64,000 nt of DNA from Firmicutes bacterium HGW-Firmicutes-15 (GTDB lineage Bacteria; Bacillota; Syntrophomonadia; Syntrophomonadales; Syntrophomonadaceae): NCBI GenBank assembly GCA_002840245.1, contig PHAA01000012.1, forward strand, positions 25,573 through 89,572, in the 5' to 3' direction. The stretch's first letter is position 1. Each line of letters opens with the position of its first letter. A program made the position numbers and the translations under genes. This document shows, piece by piece, positions 35,266 to 45,224 of the stretch. The notes beneath the pieces are model-generated. The model searched no databases and was not told the DNA's origin. It worked only from the letters and a program-made list of their open reading frames with translations.

Positions 35266-35949
35266 GTGCAATATACTACTCTCATCAAAGACATGCCTCC
35301 CAATATGCGCCCCCGGGAAAAGCTGCTGGCAGAGGGAGAAACTGCTCTTAATAATCATGAACTACTAGCGATTGTCTTGGGCAATGGAACTAAAGATATA
35401 AGTGCACTTGAGCTAGCTAATCGGCTTTTAGATACCTATAAAGGGTTAAGGCGTTTGCAGGAAGCCAGCCTGGAAGAACTTATTCAGGAAAAGGGGATCG
35501 GCCCGGCTAAAGCGGCTAGTATTAAAGCTGCTCTTGAAATGGGTCGGCGTATAAGCTTGGATGTCGAAATCAGAGATCTGATTAAGTCCCCGAAGGACGT
35601 TGAAAAAATGCTAATTCAAGAAATGCGGGTCTATGACCGGGAGCATTTTATGGTTCTATACCTGGATAGAAAAGGTGGACTTATTGTCAAAGAAGACATA
35701 TCAGTGGGAGGGCTCCATAGTTCAATTGTCCACCCTCGCGAGGTTTTTAAAACCGCAGTGAAACGCAGCGCTGCTTCCATTATATTGGCACATAACCATC
35801 CCAGCGGTGACCCTTCCCCCAGTCGAGAAGATATTGATATTACTCGTCGCCTGGTTGAAGCGGGCGGGATTATGGGGATAGAGGTTCTAGATCATGTAGT
35901 TATTGGTGAAAACACTTATTGCAGTTTTAAAGAAAAAGGCTTGATATAA
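35266..35949 (+). CDS. radC: RadC-family JAB-domain protein
   Basis: A 227-residue RadC with N-terminal helix-hairpin-helix (EKGIGPAKAASIKAALEMG) and a JAB/MPN domain with the zinc motif HNHPSGDPSPSREDI preceded by an upstream Glu. Called a repair protein, but its real role is unsettled. Start GTG. maf-radC-mreB is the classical Firmicute order. Confidence 0.95.
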   Translation: MQYTTLIKDMPPNMRPREKLLAEGETALNNHELLAIVLGNGTKDISALELANRLLDTYKGLRRLQEASLEELIQEKGIGPAKAASIKAALEMGRRISLDVEIRDLIKSPKDVEKMLIQEMRVYDREHFMVLYLDRKGGLIVKEDISVGGLHSSIVHPREVFKTAVKRSAASIILAHNHPSGDPSPSREDIDITRRLVEAGGIMGIEVLDHVVIGENTYCSFKEKGLI

Positions 35950-35970
35950 GCTTAAGGAGGATTCGATACA

Positions 35971-36993
35971 GTGATTTTTGGTAAAGATATGGGTATAGAT
36001 TTAGGTACGGCGAATACTCTGGTTCACCTCAAGGGCCAGGGAGTTATACTGACTGAGCCTTCTGTTGTTGCCATTCAGAAAAATACTGGTAAAATTTTGG
36101 CGGTTGGGGAAGAGGCCAAGCAGATGATAGGACGGACTCCGGGTAATATTGTAGCTATTCGGCCAATGAAGGACGGAGTCATAGCTGATTTTGATGTAAC
36201 CCAGGCTATGATTAAATATTTTATTAACAAAGCGCTGGGAAAGAAGAATCCTTTTAGTAAACCACGGGTGGTAATAAGCATACCGACAGGATGTACCACG
36301 GTGGAAGAACGTGCGGTTAAGGAGGCAGCTCTAGCAGGTGGAGCCAAAGAAGCATATTTATTGGAGGAACCGATGGCTGCCGCAATTGGTGCTGGACTGC
36401 CGGTACATGAGCCCACTGGCAATATGATTGTGGATATTGGAGGTGGCACCACCGAGGTAGCAGTTATTTCCCTAGGGGGAATTGTTACTGCTAAATCAGT
36501 ACGAGTAGCCGGAGATAAAATGGATGAAGCCATCATTCAACATCTGAAGAAAAACTATAATCTACTCATAGGTGAGCGCACAGCCGAGAACATCAAAATT
36601 AACATTGGGTCAGCACTTTGGGAAGGACCAGAAGACCAGTACGAAGTAAGAGGTCGCGATCTGGTGAGCGGACTGCCTAAGACCCTACAGATTTCATCGT
36701 TAGAAATCCAACAGGCTTTGAAAGAAACTGTCGAGCAGATCTTGGAGGGAATCAAAGTCTGTTTGGAAAAAACTCCACCCGAGCTAGCTTCGGACATAAT
36801 GGATCGAGGTATTGTTATGGCAGGCGGAGGGTCGCTGCTACGTGGATTGGACAAGCTTATAAGCCGGGAAACGGATATGCCGGTCTATGTATGTGAAGAA
36901 CCTTTACTGGCTGTTGCTCGTGGAACAGGTAAGGTGCTGGAAAATATAGAGGACTTGAAACGGCTGTTGGTTAATCCTAGAATGAATGGTTAG
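35971..36993 (+). CDS. mreB: Rod-shape actin homologue MreB
   Basis: Filament-forming ATPase under the membrane that guides the elongation machinery. The 340 residues have the actin-fold phosphate-1 ([17 protein letters not shown]), phosphate-2 ([19 protein letters not shown]) and adenosine ([15 protein letters not shown]) motifs. GTG start with AAGGAGG. Followed by mreC, mreD and PBP2, the full elongasome set. Confidence 0.97.
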   Translation: MIFGKDMGIDLGTANTLVHLKGQGVILTEPSVVAIQKNTGKILAVGEEAKQMIGRTPGNIVAIRPMKDGVIADFDVTQAMIKYFINKALGKKNPFSKPRVVISIPTGCTTVEERAVKEAALAGGAKEAYLLEEPMAAAIGAGLPVHEPTGNMIVDIGGGTTEVAVISLGGIVTAKSVRVAGDKMDEAIIQHLKKNYNLLIGERTAENIKINIGSALWEGPEDQYEVRGRDLVSGLPKTLQISSLEIQQALKETVEQILEGIKVCLEKTPPELASDIMDRGIVMAGGGSLLRGLDKLISRETDMPVYVCEEPLLAVARGTGKVLENIEDLKRLLVNPRMNG

Positions 36994-37007
36994 CTAGGTG
37001 AGGAATT

Positions 37008-37865
37008 TTGTTTAATTTTTTGCAAAAAAAAAGCTTTTGGACGATTCTGATTACGGCATTGCTGCTCCTTGTAATTATGAAATTGAGTTCTAGCAATCGC
37101 CAAGAAATAACCGTTTTGGAAAAGTTATTAAGAGATAGCTATTCACCCCTGCAAACTGGAGTGGACAAACTAAAAATCGGAATTAACCAAATTAGCGTTG
37201 GTATGGCCCATAAAAAGGAAATAGAAGAGCAAATGGTGGCTCTTGAGACGAAGAATAACCTCTTGAGCTTGGAAAACCAGCAGCTTAGAGAAAATAAAGC
37301 CGAAGTAGAACGCTTAAGAAGTCTCCTTGCCTATAAGCAAGCCCAGCAGGACCAATACGATCTGGAAGCCGCTCGGGTTATTGCCCGAAGCCCGAACAAC
37401 TGGTATAAGATCATAACTATTGACAAAGGGGCTGAGAACGGAATTGCTGGAGGTATGCCGGTAATAAATCCCGATGGACTAGTAGGCAGGGTAGTAAGTG
37501 TGAGTACGAACTCAGCGCAGATATTGCTTATCACTGACAGGGAGATGGCGGTAGGAGCAATTTTACAAGAAACGCGCGAAACTAGGGGTATTGTTGAGGG
37601 CATGGGTGATAGCGGTACGTTGAGAATGATTAATATTCCTTATTATTCCCAAGTAAGAGTTGGTGAGAATGTGGTTAGTTCAGGCCTATCAGAAACTTAT
37701 CCCCCCGGAATTCATATCGGATCCATCCAAGTCGTTACCAAGGAATCCAATGGCCTAGTGCTATCAGCAACAGTAAGTCCCGCAGTTGATTTTAACCAAC
37801 TGGAGGAAGTACTAGTAATTAAAAAATACCGTCAGGTAGAAGCAAATGGAAACAAAGGGGCGTAA
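37008..37865 (+). CDS. mreC: Rod-shape protein MreC
   Basis: A 285-residue bitopic protein that bridges MreB to the wall synthases outside the membrane. One membrane segment (about 8-27), a coiled coil (about 60-105, KKEIEEQMVALETKNNLLSL), and two beta-barrel domains (ARVIARSPNNWYKIITIDKG, GMPVINPDGLVGRVV). TTG start with a GAGG site. Length is typical. Confidence 0.95.
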   Translation: MFNFLQKKSFWTILITALLLLVIMKLSSSNRQEITVLEKLLRDSYSPLQTGVDKLKIGINQISVGMAHKKEIEEQMVALETKNNLLSLENQQLRENKAEVERLRSLLAYKQAQQDQYDLEAARVIARSPNNWYKIITIDKGAENGIAGGMPVINPDGLVGRVVSVSTNSAQILLITDREMAVGAILQETRETRGIVEGMGDSGTLRMINIPYYSQVRVGENVVSSGLSETYPPGIHIGSIQVVTKESNGLVLSATVSPAVDFNQLEEVLVIKKYRQVEANGNKGA

Positions 37866-37870
37866 CACGA

Positions 37871-38374
37871 ATGCGCTATTTAATACTGGCATTGTTGCCT
37901 TTTCTAGCCCTTTTTTTACAATCAACGATTTTCAGAACATTCAACATAAATGGTGCGATACCGGATATGGTACTGGTACTAGTTGTTTTTTATGCTCTCT
38001 TAAACGGTGATCGCAAGGGAACAATGTATGGCGTGATGTGCGGTCTCTTGGAAGATCTTTATATTGGGCGTTTTATAGGTATTAACTCGATAAGCAAAGG
38101 TATTACTGCTTATGTTATAGGCAGGCTACAGGGAAATGTTTTTAAAGAAAATATCATTGTAGGTATAATCGGGGTGATCGGAGGTACATTGCTTAATTCA
38201 GGCCTGCTTTTTATCCTATCCCTGACCAGTTTTGAGGTGTTTAACTTAGACCACTCTATTTTTATCGATATGGTATATCAGGGTATTTATAATACTCTAA
38301 TAGCGATTCCCATGTATGTGTGGTATTATCGCTCTTCCAGCCGAGGATTACTCAGGGAAGTAGGAGAGAGGTAA
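37871..38374 (+). CDS. mreD: Rod-shape protein MreD
   Basis: A 167-residue protein of about five membrane segments, with GAIPDMVLVLVVFYALLNGDRKG and the GLLEDLYIGRFIGINSISKGI stretch typical of MreD. Supports the elongasome. It abuts PBP2 with no gap. Confidence 0.93.
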   Translation: MRYLILALLPFLALFLQSTIFRTFNINGAIPDMVLVLVVFYALLNGDRKGTMYGVMCGLLEDLYIGRFIGINSISKGITAYVIGRLQGNVFKENIIVGIIGVIGGTLLNSGLLFILSLTSFEVFNLDHSIFIDMVYQGIYNTLIAIPMYVWYYRSSSRGLLREVGER

Positions 38375-40498
38375 ATGAAACAGCTCGAACTGAAGACTAA
38401 GTTAAGAATATATGCTTTCATTATCATCGGGTTATTAGCTGTACTGTGCGCTAGACTAGTAATTGTGCAGCTTTTTTATAGCGACGAATATCAGACCAAA
38501 GCCAAGGAAAATAGGATTCGGCTGGTTTCTATAAAAGCACCTCGGGGAGAAATCTACGATCGGAACGGGGAGACCCTAGCAGCCAATCAACTGGTGTATA
38601 CATTGAGCTTAACATACCCAGGAGTAATTGGTCAGGACCAGTTAGTGGAACGGCTGGCGGTTTTGCTAAACCGCTATTATCCAGAGGTTACAGTTTCCTT
38701 TATTAAAGAGAAAATTGACATGCAAAAATTTCGCCTATTTGAGCCGGTGGTTATTATACGCGATATACCTTGGGATTTGGTGGTGAAGCTAGAGGAAGAT
38801 CGTCAATCTCTTCCTGGAGTAGCGGTTACTATTGAGCCTTTGCGGGTGTATCCCCAAGAAACCTTGGCAGGACATGTTTTAGGTTATATTCACTCCATCA
38901 GTTCTGAGGAACTAGCAGCTACCAACGAGAAATATACCCTTAACAGTTTGATTGGTAAATCCGGGATAGAGAAACAGTATGAAACGGAGCTGCGGGGGAA
39001 AGATGGGGCTCGCCGGGTAGAAGTTGATGCTCAGGGCAGGCCGGTAGGAGTTGATGCTCAGGGCAGTACGGTAGGAGAGCTGGTTACTTTGGAGCCTGTT
39101 CCCGGCAATAACCTCACCCTTACTATAGATTTGAAGCTACAGACTGTAATGGAAAATTATATGGAGTCCAACCTTACACGCCTGCAAACGAGTTTTCCTA
39201 AAGCCCGGGTAGGTTCTGCTGTATTAATGGATGTCAAGACAGGAGAAATTCTGTCCATGTGCAGTAGCCCGGCCATGCGGCCAGATGATTGGAAAGGCAA
39301 TATAAGCAGCCAACTGGCCAGCTATTATTTCCCGCAGGGCTCGTCCTACAACCCTTTAGAACCAGGGGCAGCTCTAAATCGTGCCATTCAAGTTAGTTAT
39401 CCACCCGGCTCGACCTTTAAGCCTGTTACTGGAATGGCGGCATTGGAGTCTGGTGTCATAGACCCCATAAATGATTACGTTAACTGTAAAGGTGCCTACT
39501 GGATTGCTCCCTACATACCCTGTACGGGGGTTCATGGCAATATGAATTACTATAGTGGCATGGCTAATTCATGTAACACTTATTTTCAGGAAATAAGCCG
39601 TCGGGCTGGAAATGAGGCCATAATAAAAGTAGCTCAGGATTTTGGACTAGGTGCTAAAACCGGGATTGATCTTCCTTTTGAAGCTCAAGGTCTAGTCCCC
39701 ACTCCTGCTTGGAAAAAGGAGCTAAATGCCCTACTCATTAACCGCAAGTACGACTCTCTAAGAAAACAACTAGATGATAAATATAGCCAGCTGTTATCAG
39801 CGGCAACTGAAGCAGAGGCGATAAATACCTTGGAAAACAAGAAGAAGAATGAGAAGGCCCGCCTAGAAGAACAATACCGTATTGACTACAATTTTGAAAC
39901 CAATTGGCAATCATTCGATACCTTCAATATGTCTATAGGCCAAGGCTCAAACAATTACAGCGTTATGGAACTGGCAGACTATGTAGCTACTATAGCCAAT
40001 GGGGGAGATTTAATGCGTCCCCATATCCTTGAGTCGGTAAAAGGCTTTGATAAAAAAATAATACGGGAGATAAAACCTGAATTGATTCATCATGTATCGG
40101 TATCAGCCCTAACGCTGGCTGAAACTAAAAAGGCGATGGTTCAGGTAACCCAGCCGGGTGGAACGGCTGCTTTTCTTTTCAATGATTTTCCTGCGGCTAT
40201 CCAGGTAGGAGCCAAAACCGGTACGGCTCAGACCAACCGAGTAGGAGATAATCAGAACAATGAATTTCACGGAGTATTTATTGCCTTTGCACCCGCTGAT
40301 AATCCAACTGTTGCTTTTGCTGGAGTGATTGAGTATGGTCAGCATGGCAGCGAATCGGCGGGCTGGGTCGCGAAAGCAGTATTCGAACAGTATTTTGGAT
40401 TAAAGGATCATTTTGCTGAAATAATGGCACAGAAAAATCTCCAGAAGGCTGAGGGAAAAGCAGTATTAAACCCAGGCAGCATTAAGAATTCCCAATAG
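38375..40498 (+). CDS. mrdA: Penicillin-binding protein 2, elongation transpeptidase
   Basis: Class B PBP that cross-links lateral-wall peptidoglycan with RodA. The 707 residues hold an N-terminal membrane anchor (about 12-32), the pedestal (RGEIYDRNGETLAANQ), and the transpeptidase with STFK at 346-349, SCN at 399-401 and KTG at 614-616. Two oddities: a 27-bp tandem duplication at 39023-39076 repeats VDAQG in the pedestal, and residues about 450-515 form a charged, probably coiled insertion between SxN and KTG. Both keep the frame, so the protein should work. The 3' end overlaps the opposite gene by 17 bases. Confidence 0.95.
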   Translation: MKQLELKTKLRIYAFIIIGLLAVLCARLVIVQLFYSDEYQTKAKENRIRLVSIKAPRGEIYDRNGETLAANQLVYTLSLTYPGVIGQDQLVERLAVLLNRYYPEVTVSFIKEKIDMQKFRLFEPVVIIRDIPWDLVVKLEEDRQSLPGVAVTIEPLRVYPQETLAGHVLGYIHSISSEELAATNEKYTLNSLIGKSGIEKQYETELRGKDGARRVEVDAQGRPVGVDAQGSTVGELVTLEPVPGNNLTLTIDLKLQTVMENYMESNLTRLQTSFPKARVGSAVLMDVKTGEILSMCSSPAMRPDDWKGNISSQLASYYFPQGSSYNPLEPGAALNRAIQVSYPPGSTFKPVTGMAALESGVIDPINDYVNCKGAYWIAPYIPCTGVHGNMNYYSGMANSCNTYFQEISRRAGNEAIIKVAQDFGLGAKTGIDLPFEAQGLVPTPAWKKELNALLINRKYDSLRKQLDDKYSQLLSAATEAEAINTLENKKKNEKARLEEQYRIDYNFETNWQSFDTFNMSIGQGSNNYSVMELADYVATIANGGDLMRPHILESVKGFDKKIIREIKPELIHHVSVSALTLAETKKAMVQVTQPGGTAAFLFNDFPAAIQVGAKTGTAQTNRVGDNQNNEFHGVFIAFAPADNPTVAFAGVIEYGQHGSESAGWVAKAVFEQYFGLKDHFAEIMAQKNLQKAEGKAVLNPGSIKNSQ

Positions 40499-43205
40499 AT
40501 TGAGCAGTATTGTTTTCCATCGCCTGAATGAAATTGGCGACCAACTGCGGGTTAAACTGGGTCCCAGAGCACCTTTTCAATTCAGCCATAGCCTCTTGAC
40601 AACTAATAGCTCGGCGATAAGGTCGATCATTAGTCATAGCGTCATAAGCATCTGCAATGGCTAGGATACTACATTCCAGGGGGATTTCATCCCCTTTGAG
40701 GCCGAGCGGGTAACCGCACCCGTTCCACCATTCATGATGTTTGAGAATCCAATCGGCAATGGGTACAAGGTCAGGTGCCGTCTGAGCGATACGGTGGCCT
40801 ATTTCGCTGTGCCGCTGCATTTCCGAAAACTCCTCAGGGGTTAAAGGACCCGGTTTTGATAGAATGCGATCCGGTACCCCTACCTTGCCAATGTCGTGGA
40901 ATTGGGACAATAGGCGCAGGTCGTTTACTCTGTGCTCGGGCAAATTGATAACTAGGGCCATAGCCTCAATTAGGTCCTGTAGACGTTCCACATGTCCACC
41001 GGTAATGAAGTCTCGTTCCTGCAAGGTTTTCTTCAAGGTCTGTACGATAGCACTATGGGCACTTTTGCGACTGTGTAATTTCTCCCGGTACATATTGTCG
41101 TCGGCTTCTCGAAATAAATCTTTCATATTTATGTTTGTTCCGGTGCTTACCGCAAAACCTACCGAAAGGCTTAATGGGAGTCCCGGGTTATTGATATTGT
41201 GCTGGGTAACTGCGTTTTTTATCCGTTGGCAGGCGTTTTCTACGTTAACACGGTCGCTGCCGGGGAGTAGTACTGCAAACTCATCACCACCGATGCGGGC
41301 CACCACATCTTCTTCCCTGAAGCATCCTTGGATAATTTTGGCTGCGGTTATCAACAGGTCGTCTCCAGCTTTATGCCCCAGAGTGTCATTGACCAGTTTT
41401 AGCCCATCCACATCGCACATAATTATCCCTACTGGTAGGTGACGTCCGCAGTCCAGGCGGGACATCTCCTGTTCGAAGTAGGTGCGGTTGTAGAGGCCAG
41501 TGAGAAAGCTATGCAGGCTGAGGTATCTAAGGTTGTCTTCCGCGACTTTTCGCTCAGTAATATCCAGGGTAATAGCTAGCATGCGTGGCTCGCCGCTGAC
41601 AGTTATCATTTCCCCAGAAAAGGATCCCACTCGTCCTTCTCCCGATTTTATGCGGAAGTGGGTTTCCATATCGCGAACTGAGCCGGTCTCCAATAGTTGA
41701 GTTAACACCTTTTCGCTTTGGGCACGCTCCCAAATCCCTAAATCTATATAGGTGCGCCCGATGATTTCATCACGCTTGTAGCCGGTAATCACTAGAAAAT
41801 GGTCATTGACTTCGGTAAAGCGTCCCTCATGAACAGTGGTTATGGTTACTAGTCCAGGAATAGCATAAAAGGCCCTAGAAAACTTTTCTTCCGAGGCGCG
41901 CAATGCCTCTTCCGCCTGCTTACGTTCAGTAATGTCCTGGGCAGCTGCTACTACATATTCAACATCCCCATTCAAATTCAATTTAGGGGTTTTGGTGATA
42001 GATAGTAAGCGCCGTTCTCCTATAGCGTTAGTCAGCCATTCTTCAGTGTGAATCCGTTTCTTTTTGTTAAAAACCTCATTGTTTCCGGTTATACATATTT
42101 CTGCTTCTTCCTTACAAAGAATTGTATACAAGTTTCGGTGTTCAAGGTTCTCTCTCTTTACTCCGCAGAATTTGGTGCGGGCCTGGTTGACGGCCCCATA
42201 AGTTTCTGGATCTTTTAGGTACCAGATTTGGGTTTCGATATTATCCAACAACAATATCTGTTCTTCCGATTTTTCTCTTAGTTCTTTCTCGGCCTGCTTA
42301 CGTTCGGTTACATCTAGATGGGTAGCGGCTACTCGCAGGGCTTTACCATCCTTATTCCAAGACACCGCCCGGCCTCTATCCAAAATCCATTTCCATTCAC
42401 CTGATTTGGTCATGAGTCGGTGTTCCACCTCGTAATAAGGGGTATGACCGCGTAGGTGTTCTTTGAGGGCTCTGGTGGCTAAGGGCATATCTTCTGGATG
42501 GGTGATATTTCTCCAGAAGTGGATGTTGGGCTCAATTTCTTCAGGGGAATAGCCCAGGATCTCTCCCCAGCGCGGGCTGAAGTAGACCTCGTTCGTCTCC
42601 ATGTTCCAATCCCAAAAACCGTCGTTACTGGCTCCAAAAACCAACTGCAGGCGCTCTTGGTGCTGATCAATAGCTTTCTGAGCTTCCAATTGACGCATTC
42701 GTTCCAGGCCCATAGAAGCTAGCATATGGGCAAATTCTGACAAGAAGGACATAACCGATTTCATACAGGCAGTAGGTATGATGGGAACCTGTGCTAAGGC
42801 CTCCAAGTATGCAGATTCTTCGAATCCATACTTGTGAGCTTGCTTCTGGAAGAATATCTTGTCAGGGGGATCATGTAGAAATTGTCCCATGAAGACCGTG
42901 CCTAGATGCTGATTTTCTACAATAACCGGCGCCGCGCAGTCGATTAGTCCGTTAAGGCACTTATAGGATACAAAAGGGCCGTCATAGAGATGATCGTGTA
43001 CGCATTTGTCGCTCTGCCGGCAGCGTTGTTCAGTATCCGGATTGATAAGGTGAAAATTAGCGCAAATATCCTCGCAGCCAGTTCGTGCCAAGATACTACC
43101 GTCTACATCCATGATGGTAGAACTTATTTTGGTGATGGTGTGAAAATGGTTTATAAGTTGCTGGAGTGGAGCTATATCCACCAGTTCTGCTAAGCAGTAA
43201 CCCAT
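40482..43205 (-). CDS. PocR-PAS-PAS-PAS-GGDEF-HD-GYP signalling protein
   Basis: A 907-residue cytosolic protein that may both make and degrade cyclic di-GMP. Order: PocR-type ligand domain (1-170, with a Cys-rich DICANFHLINPDTEQRCRQS stretch), three PAS domains (about 190-310, 320-435, 440-560), a GGDEF domain with an intact GGDEF at 639-643 and an RxxD inhibitory site five residues before it (REED), and an HD-GYP domain (about 735-890, FHDIGKVG, HHEWWNGCGYP). The PocR domain may read a small organic ligand or redox state. No membrane segments. Convergent with PBP2. Confidence 0.92.
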   Translation of the reverse strand: MGYCLAELVDIAPLQQLINHFHTITKISSTIMDVDGSILARTGCEDICANFHLINPDTEQRCRQSDKCVHDHLYDGPFVSYKCLNGLIDCAAPVIVENQHLGTVFMGQFLHDPPDKIFFQKQAHKYGFEESAYLEALAQVPIIPTACMKSVMSFLSEFAHMLASMGLERMRQLEAQKAIDQHQERLQLVFGASNDGFWDWNMETNEVYFSPRWGEILGYSPEEIEPNIHFWRNITHPEDMPLATRALKEHLRGHTPYYEVEHRLMTKSGEWKWILDRGRAVSWNKDGKALRVAATHLDVTERKQAEKELREKSEEQILLLDNIETQIWYLKDPETYGAVNQARTKFCGVKRENLEHRNLYTILCKEEAEICITGNNEVFNKKKRIHTEEWLTNAIGERRLLSITKTPKLNLNGDVEYVVAAAQDITERKQAEEALRASEEKFSRAFYAIPGLVTITTVHEGRFTEVNDHFLVITGYKRDEIIGRTYIDLGIWERAQSEKVLTQLLETGSVRDMETHFRIKSGEGRVGSFSGEMITVSGEPRMLAITLDITERKVAEDNLRYLSLHSFLTGLYNRTYFEQEMSRLDCGRHLPVGIIMCDVDGLKLVNDTLGHKAGDDLLITAAKIIQGCFREEDVVARIGGDEFAVLLPGSDRVNVENACQRIKNAVTQHNINNPGLPLSLSVGFAVSTGTNINMKDLFREADDNMYREKLHSRKSAHSAIVQTLKKTLQERDFITGGHVERLQDLIEAMALVINLPEHRVNDLRLLSQFHDIGKVGVPDRILSKPGPLTPEEFSEMQRHSEIGHRIAQTAPDLVPIADWILKHHEWWNGCGYPLGLKGDEIPLECSILAIADAYDAMTNDRPYRRAISCQEAMAELKRCSGTQFNPQLVANFIQAMENNTAQSIGNS

Positions 43206-43748
43206 TTAATTACCTCCTTATAGTAGCATGTACCCTAGCTGTTCGTACAAACGGGACATTCTCAGTAAGGGGTGTGTTCCCTAGCAATTAAGTATTTATG
43301 CTAAATTGTACATCTATTGTTTTAATTCTATATGTGTCTTTTAAAATATTAGACATTGTGTGGAAAGGTTCCTGCATCATAAAAAGGGGAGATTGGTCTG
43401 ATTTTAGCGAACCGATAAAATACTTTCGACACTGTTAACAAGGCATTAACGGATGAAAATAATGGGGATAATGCAATGGGATTATGATGTTGCTATGAAT
43501 CTGGAAAAATGAACAAATGTTATTGCCGTTTTTTCGTCTAGCGTTAAAAACTTATCCTAATAGGTCGAACCTCTTGTCGGATAATTGAATAATTTTGTAA
43601 AGGCCAAACGACGACAATAGAGGAAATCAGATATAATGTCCTCTATTGTCTTGTTTTTCCATAGAGGAAAAAAATGTTAATAATAGAAGTAATTAGTTAG
43701 GGAATGGCCTGAGACAACTTATTATGTATGCGGATGGGAGGACATGCC
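43206..43748. other. Long intergenic region upstream of minC
   Basis: Some 540 bases between the PocR-GGDEF gene (leftward) and minC (rightward). It must hold both promoters, though no strong pair stands out. The clear structure is a plus-strand terminator-like hairpin at 43613-43658 with no gene before it. The longest small frame seen (about 43454-43512, 19 codons) has no convincing ribosome-binding site. Confidence 0.6.
43613..43658 (+). terminator. Strong terminator-like hairpin without an upstream gene
   Basis: GACAATAGAGGA (43613-43624) pairs perfectly over 12 bp with TCCTCTATTGTC (43639-43650), followed by TTGTTTTT. Only the plus strand has the T-run. No gene ends before it, so it may close a small RNA or act as an attenuator of minC. 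Confidence 0.7.
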
Positions 43749-44393
43749 ATGTCTGTGGAGGTATTGGCGGGGGGCACAAATTCAGAAATGATAATAGATC
43801 TAAGCAAATTTAGCAGCTTGGAGGATATGAAAACGGAACTGGAAAGAAGCCTCACCGTATTGGAAAAATATGCGGACGAAAACCTAGTTTGCATTGATAC
43901 TGGCAGCAAAAGATTAACTGAAAGGCAATTGCGGGAATTGGAGTACATATTGGGGGAACACGGGCTACAGCTAAAAGAATTGAGGAACAGCCAAAGCTCC
44001 GGGCAGGGGGGATTTTCTGAGCCCGCCGATATATATCGGGGTGCCTATGATTTACTAGAGCCAGGTGAAACTGCATTAATATATCGCCACCTAAGATCTG
44101 GGCAAAAATTCTTTACACGGGGAAATGTTGTAATCCTAGGGGATATTAATCCTGGAGCTGAAGTGGTTGCCGGGGGAAATATTCTGGTTATGGGAGCATT
44201 AAAAGGTATGGCGCATGCAGGGGCGTTGGGAGATGAAAATTCAGTAGTTGCCGCCTTTCGACTGAGCCCTATCCAGCTTAGGATTGCCAATCATATTACT
44301 CGTCCCCCTGATGGGGATAAAATAGTGGTCAATAATCCTGAACTAGCACGTATCAGGGCGGGAAAAGTAGTTATTGAAAAGTTAAAAATATAA
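43749..44393 (+). CDS. minC: Septum-site inhibitor MinC
   Basis: Blocks FtsZ polymerisation away from mid-cell. The 214 residues include an N-terminal domain (to about 95) and the C-terminal beta-helix that binds MinD (GQKFFTRGNVVILGDINPGAEVVAGGNILVMGALKG MAHAGA, broken here for length). The frame is open from 43728, but GGGAGG seven bases before ATG 43749 decides. Its stop overlaps the first possible minD start. Confidence 0.95.
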   Translation: MSVEVLAGGTNSEMIIDLSKFSSLEDMKTELERSLTVLEKYADENLVCIDTGSKRLTERQLRELEYILGEHGLQLKELRNSQSSGQGGFSEPADIYRGAYDLLEPGETALIYRHLRSGQKFFTRGNVVILGDINPGAEVVAGGNILVMGALKGMAHAGALGDENSVVAAFRLSPIQLRIANHITRPPDGDKIVVNNPELARIRAGKVVIEKLKI

Positions 44394-44407
44394 TGGGGGG
44401 CTTGATG

Positions 44408-45208
44408 ATGAACAGTAGGGTTTTCGTTATTACTTCCGGCAAGGGTGGGGTGGGAAAAACAACCACTACCGCCAACCTAGGTACAGCATTGGCAATGATG
44501 AATAAGAGAGCTGTACTCGTGGATACTGATATCGGTTTAAGGAATTTGGATGTTGTTATGGGATTGGAGAACCGAATAGTCTTCGATATTGTGGATGTGG
44601 TTAATGGCAATTGTAAGCTGAAACAGGCGTTAATCAAGGATAAACGCTTTGATGGGCTTTGTCTTTTGCCAGCTGCGCAGACCAAGGATAAGACTGCGGT
44701 TACCCCGCATCAAATGAAGAATCTCACCAACGAATTACGCCAAGATTTTGAGTTTATACTGGTAGATTGTCCGGCTGGTATAGAGCAGGGATTTAAGAAC
44801 GCTATAGCCGGAGCGGATGCTGCCATAGTAGTAGCTACCCCGGAAGTATCTTCGGTGCGAGATGCGGATCGGATTGTGGGTCTTCTGGAAGCTGCAGGTT
44901 TGAGAGAAACTAAGCTGATTGTAAATCGTATTCGTGCCAAAATGGTGAAAAAGGGGGATATGATGGATATATCTGATATTCTTGATATCCTATCTATCGA
45001 CCTTTTGGGTGTAGTTCCAGAGGACGAATGTATAGTAATATCTACCAATCGCGGAGAACCAGCTGTCTTGGGTAACATCTCTCGGGCTGGAGAAGCTTAC
45101 CGCCGGATAGCCAGAAGAATAATGGGAGAAGAGGTTCCAATGTACTCGCTGCAGGAATCATCCAATATCATGGCCCGGTTCAAAAGAATGCTTACATTAG
45201 CCAGATAG
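44408..45208 (+). CDS. minD: Septum-site ATPase MinD
   Basis: Membrane-cycling ATPase that carries MinC. About 266 residues with the deviant Walker A (SGKGGVGKTTTTANLG), LVDTDIGLRNLD, DCPAGIEQGF and a C-terminal amphipathic membrane helix (IMARFKRMLTLAR). In-frame ATGs lie at 44393, 44405 and 44408; the GGGGGG site favours 44408. Operon with minC and minE. Confidence 0.95.
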   Translation: MNSRVFVITSGKGGVGKTTTTANLGTALAMMNKRAVLVDTDIGLRNLDVVMGLENRIVFDIVDVVNGNCKLKQALIKDKRFDGLCLLPAAQTKDKTAVTPHQMKNLTNELRQDFEFILVDCPAGIEQGFKNAIAGADAAIVVATPEVSSVRDADRIVGLLEAAGLRETKLIVNRIRAKMVKKGDMMDISDILDILSIDLLGVVPEDECIVISTNRGEPAVLGNISRAGEAYRRIARRIMGEEVPMYSLQESSNIMARFKRMLTLAR

Positions 45209-45224
45209 CGAAGGAGGTATGAAC

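Noticed and set aside
40864..41442. A 192-codon frame opposite the GGDEF/HD-GYP gene
   Set aside because: Complement of strongly conserved catalytic domains; shadow frame only.
43454..43512. A 19-codon frame upstream of minC
   Set aside because: No ribosome-binding site and no recognisable peptide.
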